DNA of 64,000 nucleotides from Agromyces mediolanus (GTDB taxonomy: Bacteria > Actinomycetota > Actinomycetes > Actinomycetales > Microbacteriaceae): assembly GCF_023715325.1 (NCBI RefSeq), contig NZ_JAMBNX010000006.1:207935-271934 (forward strand), read 5' to 3'. The notes beneath the pieces are model-generated. The model did no database searches. It had not been told where the DNA came from and was given only the letters and a program-made list of their open reading frames with translations. Positions 14,671-22,700 of this stretch are shown here, in pieces. The position numbers and the translations under genes were made by a program. Every line of letters begins with the position of its first letter. The first letter of the stretch is position 1.

Positions 14671-15427
14671 TCACAGGAGGACTCCACCGGAGACCTCGAG
14701 GCGCTCACCTGTAACCCACCGCATGCCGGGCGCGACGAGCGCGACGACGGCATCGGCGATCTCCGCCGGTTCGCCGACCCTGCCGAGCGCGGTCTGCTGG
14801 CTCAGTCCGGCGCGCAGTTCGGCGTCGTCGCGCATGGCGCCGCCATTGAAGTCAGTCGCCGTCGGACCGGGGCGATCGTGTTGATGCGGATGCCGCGTCG
14901 TCCGAGCTCGAGCGCGAGACTCCGCGACAGGGCTTCGACGGCCGCCTTGGATGCCGCAAAGACGGCGGTGGCGGGACTCACATGCCGACTCAGCGAGCTC
15001 GACAGGTTCACCACCCGTCCGCCTTCGGCGAGGTGCGGTGCGAGTGCCTGGATCAAGAGGAACGGCCCGCGGACGTTGACGGCGAACGTGTCGTCGAAGT
15101 CGGCGGCCCGCACCTCACCCAGCGGCGCGAAGTGCCCGATCCCCGCGTTGTTGACGAGCACCGAGAGGGGGAACCCGACCACGTCGCAGCGACGGCGGTG
15201 AGAAGTGTCGTCGTCGCGGAGTCGATGGACCGCGGGTCCCCGATGTCCAATTGGAGCGGCAGCGCCTCGCCGCCGGCTTCCTCGATGCGGCTCACGACGG
15301 CGTCAGCCGACGCCGCGGAGCGGGTCGCCACGACGACGCGGTATCCGTTCTCGGCGAGGGCCAGCGCGGTCGCTCGCCCCAGCCCTCGGCCTGCGCCGGT
15401 GACGACGGCGATCTCTGGATGATCCAT
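14671..15427 (-). pseudogene. SDR-family oxidoreductase broken by two frameshifts
   Basis: The product would be a classical short-chain dehydrogenase of about 250 residues. It shows TGAGRGLGRATALALA for NAD(P) binding, VLVNNAGIG, the Ser/Tyr region NLSSSLSR and FAASKAAVEALSRSLALELG (the usual catalytic Tyr is replaced by Phe in FAASK), and the C-terminus WVTGERLEVSGGVLL. It is spread over three frames, with single-base losses near 15178-15192 and near 14862-14870 (TIAPG is interrupted by a missing G). It is divergent from a TetR gene and shares its operator region. It is either a decayed gene or carries sequencing errors. The missing active-site Tyr argues for decay or an unusual enzyme. Confidence 0.78.
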
Positions 15428-15442
15428 GCTGACTCCTAGATA

Positions 15443-15460
15443 AGTAAATAACTACTTACT
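15443..15460. promoter_or_regulatory. Putative TetR operator between SDR and TetR genes
   Basis: The inverted repeat AGTAA-N8-TTACT lies in an AT-rich 80-bp gap between divergent genes, the normal place for autoregulation by the adjacent TetR protein. Confidence 0.55.
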
Positions 15461-15507
15461 GATAACCTAGAAGCGCAGTCGGAGAGCGTCAAGTCGAAGG
15501 GCAGCGC

Positions 15508-16062
15508 ATGAGAGACGCGGAAGCCACCCGGTCACGGATCCTGGCCGCGGCCATCGAGGAGTTCGCCGGGCACGGTTTCGCCGGTGGCCGGGTCGAGCGG
15601 ATCGCGCGGGGCGCCGGGAGCAACGTGCGGATGATCTACGCGTACTTCGGGGGCAAGAGCGGTCTTTTCGATGCCGCACTCGAGACCGCGTTGCGCACGC
15701 TCGCGAACGAGGTGCCTCCGGATCCCGACGACCTGGCCGAATGGGCGGGGAGAGTGTTCGACCACCACCAGGAACGTCCTGACATTCTCCGCCTGAGCAT
15801 GTGGGCACGGCTGGAGCGACCTTCCGCGCTGTCTGAGCCCAGCGACGTGTATTCCGCCAAGGTGGACGGGGTTCGGGTGTCGAGCCCGGGCGCTCTGTCG
15901 CCGGTCGATGTCCTGGTCTTCATCTACGCGATCGCGCAGGCCTGGCAGCTCTCTCCGACCGGCCTCACGGGGCTTGAGGGTGCGCACGACGATCCCCGCC
16001 GGATCGCGGCGCATCGGCGCGCGGTCGTGGCAGCCGTCGAAGGCATGCTCCGAGACGCGTGA
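15508..16062 (+). CDS. TetR-family transcriptional regulator
   Basis: This 184-residue protein has an N-terminal TetR helix-turn-helix: TRSRILAAAIEEFAGHGFAG and VERIARGAGSNVRMIYAYFGGKSGLFDAAL (about residues 6-58). The C-terminal ligand domain is of the TetR_C type and has no recognisable ligand signature. It is divergent from the broken SDR gene and most likely represses both from the palindrome at 15443-15460. Its gene ends in a hairpin shared with the convergent CPBP gene. Confidence 0.88.
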   Translation: MRDAEATRSRILAAAIEEFAGHGFAGGRVERIARGAGSNVRMIYAYFGGKSGLFDAALETALRTLANEVPPDPDDLAEWAGRVFDHHQERPDILRLSMWARLERPSALSEPSDVYSAKVDGVRVSSPGALSPVDVLVFIYAIAQAWQLSPTGLTGLEGAHDDPRRIAAHRRAVVAAVEGMLRDA

Positions 16063-16099
16063 TGCCCTCGGCTGCGAGCGGGCCGCATCCGAGGGCATC
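16061..16099. terminator. Bidirectional terminator, TetR/CPBP convergent pair
   Basis: A perfect 11-bp inverted repeat, GATGCCCTCGG and CCGAGGGCATC with a 17-nt loop, overlaps the TetR stop and lies 8 bp from the end of the CPBP gene. Confidence 0.65.
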
Positions 16100-16106
16100 G
16101 TGACGA

Positions 16107-17062
16107 TCACGACGAACGGTCGGCTGAGCCGTTCAGCGCCGGGGTGCGTGCGGGACCGGTCCTCCGCGTGATCCACCAGACGGCAGCGGTGATCAGGATC
16201 AGTGCTGCGCCGGGGATGAGGGTGGTGACGGACCCGGCGATCTCTCCGCGGCTGTTGAGTGCGCCGCCGAGATCGACGTGCAGGGTCGTACCGAGCACGA
16301 GGGCGCCACGTTGTACACGACGTGGAGGACGATCGCGGTCTCGAGTCCGCCGGTGCGCCAGGTGACGATCGCCAAGGATCCGAACAGCACGAGGTAGGAG
16401 GTGAGGATGTACGGGTCGAGCGAGCCGTGGAAGAGGGAGAAGAGGACCGTGGGGATGACGATGCCGATCACCGCGCCGAGGCGCGCGCCTCTCGTCCATC
16501 CGCCGACGATGCGGAACATCAACCCGCGGAAGCCGTACTCTTCGCCTGCTGCCGCGAGTGGTGTAAGCACCATGCCGATCACGAAATAGGCGACGAGGTC
16601 GAATATCGACCAGGGCACCTGATCGACGGGCGCCAGAAGGAAGCCGAAGGCGACGACGATGAGCAGCACCGGGCCGAACGCGAGCAGTGCTCGTCCGAGC
16701 ACGCCGTATCGGAAGCGCCCGGCTACGGAGTGCATCGACCGGAAGGGGACTCCATAGAGCAGGCGCTGCAACAGCATGCAGTAGGGGATGAGCACGGCGA
16801 GTGACAGTGCACCTGCGGCCTGCTGGAGCGGCGTGAATCCAGAGCGCCCCAGGAACTCCGTGTCGACAAGGCGTGCCCCGAGCGCGAACAATAGCGCGAA
16901 GGCGACCAGCCCGACGAACACCAGGATGATCGCGAGGATGCCGCGGAGGATCCGGCGCTTCTCGCCAGCATAGACGCGGTGGTATTCGACGCCAGAGGGA
17001 ACCCGAGGGGTTGGGACGGGGTCGTCCAACTGGAGGAGCCAGTTCGGCGCGGTGGTGGTCAT
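16107..17062 (-). pseudogene. CPBP-family intramembrane protease, frameshifted near the 3' end
   Basis: This is a multi-pass membrane protein of about 317 residues if repaired. CPBP motif 1 is EEYGFRG, motif 2 is FSLFHGSLDPY and motif 3 is LHVVYNV, which carry the Glu-Glu, His and His-Asn residues of this metal-independent glutamic protease group. Just after HVVYNV the frame breaks: ALVLGTTLHVDLGGAL and the last hydrophobic helix continue in another frame to the stop at 16107. One base is missing near 16300-16308. Without repair the protein would end with an unrelated tail at 16199. The promoter region carries two copies of the operator also found upstream of the TetR gene at 18864. Confidence 0.75.
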
Positions 17063-17080
17063 GGGTGATTCCTATCCAAA

Positions 17081-17131
17081 CTAGTACAGCGTGATAGCGA
17101 CAAGGGAGTCCAAGCTATCACACTGTGCTAG
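17081..17131. promoter_or_regulatory. Paired TetR operators upstream of the CPBP gene
   Basis: Two 17-bp near-palindromes, CTAGTACAGCGTGATAG (17081-17097) and CTATCACACTGTGCTAG (17115-17131), start 34 bp apart. They match the pair at 18876-18925, so the same TetR protein probably binds both promoters. Confidence 0.75.
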
Positions 17132-17206
17132 AAGCTCGTCGCCATTTCGGTGCTACATGCGTGAGGTCTGGCTAGGTGACCCGACCGCTGTGCGACACTC
17201 TTCTCC

Positions 17207-18139
17207 TCAGTTGCTGCGGTCGAGTGCGTGCAGGGCGATGGATGCGGCTCCGGCCACGAGTGCGTTGTCGAAGTCTGCATCTGGGTCGTTCCGCGACGTC
17301 AGCACCGTGATGATGATGGGGTCTTCTCCGGGCGGCGTGACGAGGGCGATGTCGTTGCGGATCGGACCTGCGCCTCCGGATTTATCGGCGACCGTCCAGC
17401 CGGCTGGTGCCCCGGCGCGGATGAGGGCGTCTCCGGTGCGGTTGTCGCTCATCCAGTCGACGAGCAGTGCCGTGTCCGCAGCGGACAATGTGGAGCCGTC
17501 CAGGATCCTCGCGAGCGAGGCCGTGAAGGCGGCAGCGGTCGTGGTGTCCTCGGTGCTGCCCGGTTCGATCGTGTTGAGGGTCGGCTCGTCGTTCACGACC
17601 TCCGTGGTGGCATCGCCCAGCTCGGCGAGTGCATCGTCGAGGGCTGCGGGACCGCCGATCCGGTCAAGGATGAGATTGAGAGCCGCGTTGTCGCTGACTC
17701 GCACGGCGGCTTCGGCGAGCTGCGCGTAGGTCAGGCCGTCGTCGACGTACTGCGAGGTCACGGGTGCGTGGCCGGCGGCGGCGGCTTCTTCTGCCGTCCA
17801 CCGCACGGTCTCATCGCGGGCTGCGCCCGACACGGACTGGAGGAAGGCTGCCGCGGCGAAGGCCTTGATGGTGGAGGCGAAGCCGAAGCGACGGTCCTCG
17901 CCGTACGAGACGGATTCGCCGGTTCCGGTGTCGACCGCCATGACGCCGACAGTCGCGTCATACTCCCGCTCGAGGCCCGCGAGTTCGTCTGCCACGAGCG
18001 CGTCGAGGTTCGATGAGGTCGCACGGGCCGTGGGAGACGCCGGGGCGGACTCCGCGGCAGGCGGAGGCGCGCCCACGCAGCCCGTGAGCGCGAAGCCGGC
18101 GAGCAGGCAGCAGAGGCCGAAGGCCAGATTTCGGCGCAT
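17207..18139 (-). CDS. bla: Class A serine beta-lactamase, lipoprotein
   Basis: This 310-residue protein has a lipoprotein signal with the lipobox LTGC (Cys21). All class A motifs are present: S89-T-I-K92, S149-D-N151, E185-P-T-L-N189, and K253-S-G-G in place of the more common KTG. It should hydrolyse penam-type beta-lactams at the outer face of the membrane; the spectrum cannot be told. It lies 98 bp downstream of the TetR gene on the same strand and may be read from the same operator-controlled promoter. Ala/Thr-rich spacing after the lipobox forms a linker. Confidence 0.92.
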   Translation of the reverse strand: MRRNLAFGLCCLLAGFALTGCVGAPPPAAESAPASPTARATSSNLDALVADELAGLEREYDATVGVMAVDTGTGESVSYGEDRRFGFASTIKAFAAAAFLQSVSGAARDETVRWTAEEAAAAGHAPVTSQYVDDGLTYAQLAEAAVRVSDNAALNLILDRIGGPAALDDALAELGDATTEVVNDEPTLNTIEPGSTEDTTTAAAFTASLARILDGSTLSAADTALLVDWMSDNRTGDALIRAGAPAGWTVADKSGGAGPIRNDIALVTPPGEDPIIITVLTSRNDPDADFDNALVAGAASIALHALDRSN

Positions 18140-18237
18140 GCCCTCACGCGCCTCCGAACGCCCCGGTGGGCGCGAAGACGAGGTCGGCGAAGCGTGTGCC
18201 GACGAGCGTGAGGTGGTCGAGGGAGTGCGGGCGACGA

Positions 18238-18864
18238 TCATCCTGCGACGGGCCACTCGCTCATGACCGCGTGGACGGCGAGCCGCAGACTCGCCATCTC
18301 GGCGTCGACGCCCACCGCGTCGGAGGGCAGCGCACGTTCGGTCATGAGCCCCGCCAGCATGGTCGCGAGGAACCGCGCTCGCTCCTCGACCCGACCGCCG
18401 GGGATCGCTCCCTCGTCGATCAAGGTGGTCAGCCACTGCGAGATCCGATGTCGCCCCATGCGGTCCAGGGCGAGGTACGTGGCTGTTTCGTCTTCCGACG
18501 GAGCCGTGGCCACATACGCCTCGTAGAGCGCCCCCCACTGCTTCCGGGCCCTCTCGCCCACGCCGACTTCACGGAGGATCAGTTGCAAGCATCCGATGAG
18601 TCGTTCCTCCGCCGTCAAGGAATGATCATTGATCGGATCATCGGGGATCTCCAGGTCGTACATCGCGGCCACCACCGTCTCGATGAGTTCCCGCTGTGTC
18701 GGGAAGAAGTGGCGGAGCGATCCCGTGCTCACCTGAGCGCGGGCTGCCACTGCTCTCACGCTCAAACGTGCTGTGGGGTTCTCGCCCAGCATGGTTGCCG
18801 CGGCGATGAGGATCTTCGCCCGCGTTCCCGGTTCCTTCGATGCTTCGTCCACTTTTTCCCTCAC
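18238..18864 (-). CDS. TetR-family regulator of the beta-lactamase/CPBP locus
   Basis: This 208-residue protein has an N-terminal helix-turn-helix with TRAKILIAAATML and LSVRAVAARAQVSTGSLRHFFPTQRELIETVV (about residues 14-66). The C-terminal half is of the ligand-binding TetR type. Its promoter holds two 17-bp palindromes that recur at the CPBP promoter, so it most likely represses itself, the beta-lactamase downstream, the membrane protein at 18942 and the CPBP gene. The start at 18864 leaves the operators 12 bp upstream. Confidence 0.88.
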   Translation of the reverse strand: MREKVDEASKEPGTRAKILIAAATMLGENPTARLSVRAVAARAQVSTGSLRHFFPTQRELIETVVAAMYDLEIPDDPINDHSLTAEERLIGCLQLILREVGVGERARKQWGALYEAYVATAPSEDETATYLALDRMGRHRISQWLTTLIDEGAIPGGRVEERARFLATMLAGLMTERALPSDAVGVDAEMASLRLAVHAVMSEWPVAG

Positions 18865-18875
18865 GAGCCATCCGT

Positions 18876-18925
18876 CTATAACAGTGTGCTAGTTTAGCCC
18901 GTCGAAAGCTATCACACTGTATTAG
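18876..18925. promoter_or_regulatory. Paired TetR operators between TetR gene and membrane protein
   Basis: CTATAACAGTGTGCTAG (18876-18892) and CTATCACACTGTATTAG (18909-18925) share the frame CTA-N2-ACA(C/G)TGT-N2-TAG, and their starts are 33 bp apart. They lie between divergent genes, so one pair can control both directions. Confidence 0.78.
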
Positions 18926-18941
18926 ATTTCTGGAGGTCGGG

Positions 18942-19586
18942 ATGATGGCGGGAAAGAACTGGCGCAACCGTCGAGTCCGTGTCGGCTCCGGAGAACCGCT
19001 GCGCCGCTATCGCTGGTGGCAGATGTTCGGCAGGTCTCTCCGATCCATCACGCTGCGCTCAGCCGACGGCACGACATCGACGTACACGGTCGACGTCCGT
19101 CACGCCGGGGATATGACCGACGGCGAGATCCGCGCCCGTCTCTACGTCGACGGAGCCTTGCGGTCCTACGCGAAGATGCCCACGCGCTTCGCGGTGCCAG
19201 GCGGACACATCGAGGTGGCGATCACCGGGTTCGGGCTCAAACGGTGCCACTATGTGCGGGCAGACGGTGTGGAGCAGCAGCTGTCGCCCGATCCTCGATC
19301 CACCGAAGGGCGTCGCGCCCGCTTGCACGAGCGGCACCCCGGAGTGAGCCGCGTGATCGGCATCGTCTCCGTCGTGTTCGTCGTGGGCGGCCTCACCGTC
19401 GAGGTCCCTCAGATCATCGAGGCGCTCTCGAAGATCCCTCTGATCGCCGACTCGATCGGCACCTTCACCTCTCCCATCCGACTCCCGCTCCAGCTCAATC
19501 TGCTCGTCGGTCTCGCCGCTGCCCTCGGCAGCGCGGAGCGAGCCCTGCGGATGCGTTCGAGCTGGATCGACGAGCTCGCCAGCTGA
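18942..19586 (+). CDS. Small membrane-associated hypothetical protein
   Basis: This 214-residue protein has a soluble beta-rich N-terminal part (about 1-125), then two hydrophobic segments near 135-155 (VSRVIGIVSVVFVVGGLTV) and 177-195, so it is likely a two-pass membrane protein. A GGAGG ribosome site precedes the first of two adjacent Met codons. I do not recognise the family. It is divergent from the TetR gene and shares its paired operators, so it belongs to the same regulon as the beta-lactamase and CPBP protease. Confidence 0.72.
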   Translation: MMAGKNWRNRRVRVGSGEPLRRYRWWQMFGRSLRSITLRSADGTTSTYTVDVRHAGDMTDGEIRARLYVDGALRSYAKMPTRFAVPGGHIEVAITGFGLKRCHYVRADGVEQQLSPDPRSTEGRRARLHERHPGVSRVIGIVSVVFVVGGLTVEVPQIIEALSKIPLIADSIGTFTSPIRLPLQLNLLVGLAAALGSAERALRMRSSWIDELAS

Positions 19587-19606
19587 CCCCTCCGAAAGGA
19601 GCCACC

Positions 19607-19670
19607 ATGCACCAGAGTGACCCTGCCGCCACACCCGAACTGCACGCGCAGCAGCGGGAGCGGATTGCGT
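19607..19670 (+). pseudogene. Possible 5' remnant of a truncated gene
   Basis: A good ribosome site (GAAAGGAG) and an ATG at 19607 begin MHQSDPAATPELHAQQRERI, which reads like a genuine N-terminus. After about 20 residues the frame runs into the leader of the next gene and loses coding character. It may mark a recombination junction between the TetR locus and the DUF11 gene. Confidence 0.3.
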
Positions 19671-19680
19671 GCGCCCATGC

Positions 19681-19704
19681 GCGACCCCCAATCGGGGGGT
19701 TCGC
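19681..19704. promoter_or_regulatory. Inverted repeat upstream of the DUF11 gene
   Basis: GCGACCCCC and GGGGGGTTCGC form a near-palindrome around AATC about 100 bp before the start codon. It could be an activator or repressor site or a hairpin in the leader; the sequence does not decide which. Confidence 0.4.
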
Positions 19705-19788
19705 CGATGTCGAACTCGATGGTGCGGCGACGTCGGTGTCTGTGGTATTCAGATGGCAGATCGTCTGTGCACGAGGCCGGGGGGCACG

Positions 19789-22700
19789 ATGCGCGAGTGG
19801 CTCAAGAGGACCGTCGGAATTGTCGCGACCGCGCTGGTCGCGCTCACACTGGTGCTGGTGCCGCAGGCCCCACCGGCCCAGGCGACCACGATCACCTCAC
19901 CCGGGCCGCTGTCGAGCATCGTGGTCGGGCCCGACCTCAACTGCGCCGTGAACCACGTGCTCGACTCGTCGCCCGAGTGGTATGGCGGCACCGCGTGCGG
20001 CACGTTCGCCTCGCTGAACGGCACGCTCTTCGGCCCCCAGGACGTGCCGGCGGGCGGCGGCGCGTCCCCCCGCACCCGATGGCTGATGGTGAGCCAGACG
20101 GCGACGACCGGTAGCGGCACCGTGGGCGACCCGTACACCGTCGTCACGGTCGTGCGCAGCACCACCGGGGTCGAGCTCACCCAGACCGACCGGTACGTCG
20201 TCGGCAACGAGTTCTACGACACCTCGCTCTCGATCGCGAACCCCACGGCCGTGCAGCAGCTCGGCACGATCTACACCGCAGGCGACTGCTACCTGCAGAA
20301 CTCCGACCTCGGCTACGGCAAGATCTTCGGCACGTCGCCGGCGTGCGCGACCTCCACCCTGCCCGGCAGCCGCCTCGAACAGCTCATCCCTCGCACGGGC
20401 GGCAACAACTTCTATCAGGCCGGCTACTCCTCGGTGTGGTCGCGCATCGGCGCGCAGCAGCCGTTCCCGGACACGTGCGCCTGCAACAGCTACATCGACA
20501 ACGGCATCGGCATCTCATGGCCGCTGAACATCGCGCCGGGCGGCACGAGCGTCTTCGAGTGGACCACCGCCTTCTCGCCGGCGGGCGTCGTGCCGATGAC
20601 GATCACCGCGACGGCCGACGTCGCGTCGGTGCTCCCTGGCGCCGCCGACGGCTACACCCTGCGGGTGAGCAATCCCAATGCGACGAGCGGCGTGCTCGAC
20701 GAGCTGACGGTGACGCTGCCCGACGGATTCGCCTATACGCCGGGCTCCACGACGGGGTTCACGACGTCCGATCCGGTCGTGTCGGGCAACACGCTCACCT
20801 TCAGCGGACCGTTCACCGTGCCGCCGAACGGCTTGATCTCGGTGCATTTCGGCGTCGCCGCCGGCACCATACCCGGGACCTACACGATCGATGCAAGCGG
20901 AACGTCGCCCGACTTCGACGTGTCGGGCACCACGAATGCCGCGCCGATCACGGTGCTCGCCGTCTCCGACCTCAGCGTGGCCAAGACGACCGCGACGCCG
21001 ACCGTGGTGGCCGGGGGCGCGCCCATCGTGTTCGACGTGGTCGCGACGAACGCGGGCCCCGGCACCGCCCCGAACGTCCAGGTCACCGACACGGTCCCGC
21101 CGGGGATGACGTTCTCAGCGTCCGCGAGTTCGCCGACCTGCTTCGTGCTCTCGGGCCAGGTGCGCTGCAGCGTCGCGTCCCTCGCACCGGGGGCGAGCGC
21201 GTCCTTCCAGATCGCGTTCACCGCGGCCGGCACGACAAGCGGCACGTTCAGCAACACCGCGGTCGTCTCGGGCGACGTGCAGGACGGCAACCTGTCGAAC
21301 AACTCGTCGACCGCGAACTTCACCGTCGAACGACGGGTGGACGTGTCGGTCACGAAGTCGGCAAGTCCCACGACCGTCGCCGCCGGCGCCGTCACGACGT
21401 ACACGATGACCGTGCACAACGCCGGCCCGTCGTCGGCGAATTACACGCTCGTCGACTCGCTGCCCGTCGGCGTGACCGCGACCTCGATCACGGGATCGGG
21501 CTGCACGATCACGCCTTCGCCGCGTTGCAGCGGGGTGCTCGCAGCCGGAGCATCCACCGTGGTCACCCTGCAGGCGACGGTCGCCCCTGGCGCGGCGGCG
21601 GGCACGGTGCTCGTGAACTCGGCAGCGGTGACGACGCCGCAGATCGAGACGGTGACGGACAACAACATCGCGACGGCGTCCAACACCGTGAGCCGCTCCG
21701 CGAACCTCGCGATCCTCAAGGCTCTCTCGAGCGGGCTGGTGGCGGGGTATCCCGCCGTGTACACCCTCGATGTGACGAACGCCGGGCCGTCGTCGGCGAC
21801 GAACGTCGTGGTCACCGACCCCGTGCCGGCCGGGCTCACGTTCGACCCGCTCGTCTCCTCGCCCGCCTGCTCGCTCGTCGGCGCCGACGTCATGTGCACC
21901 TCGGCCACCCTCGCCCCGACCTCGACGCTCCGCTTCGTGATCGGCTTCACCCTTCCGGCCGACACGCCCGCCGGCATGTCGATCGCGAATACGGCCACCG
22001 TCGCCTCGGACGAGCCCGACCCGGCGCCCGCCGACAACACGTCGACCTCGACGGCCGACGTCTCGCGACTCGTCGACCTCGTGGCGTCGAAGACCACCGT
22101 CGGCGGGGTGGTCGTCGCCGGAGGTGCCATCGATTACGACGTCACGGTGACCAACCGGGGTCCCTCGCTCGCGACCGAGGTGAAGCTGACCGACCCGGCC
22201 CCCGCCGGAGTCACCTGGACGGCGGCGGCCTCGACCGCGGGCCCCACCGCCGATTGCACGGTGGATGCCGCTTCGGTGGCCTGCACGATCACCGAGTTGC
22301 AGCCCGGGGAGACGGCGGCCGTGCGGCTGACGGGCACGCTCGCGTCCTCGCTGCCTGCGGGCCCGGTCTCCAACACGGTCACCGCGACCTCGGCAGAGCC
22401 CGAGGCGACGCCCGACGACAACACCGCCGACGACTCCGTGAACGTCGCGGTCGAGTCGGGCCTCGAGTTGCACAAGGAGGACTCTGCACCGACCGGTGTC
22501 GCCGGCGCAGGCTTCGGCTACACGTTCACCCTCATCAACCGCGGTCCCTCCGACGCCGTCGACGCGACGCTCACCGACACGCTGCCGACCGAACTGCGCG
22601 ATCCGGTCATCGTCTCCCAGCCCGCCGGCGATCCCTGCTCGATCACCGACGGCGAACTGGACTGCTCCTTCGGCACCGTCCCAGCCGACCCCGACGGCAC

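Noticed and set aside
14878..15201. Plus-strand open frames in the SDR region
   Set aside because: They are antisense to recognisable SDR motifs in the broken gene.
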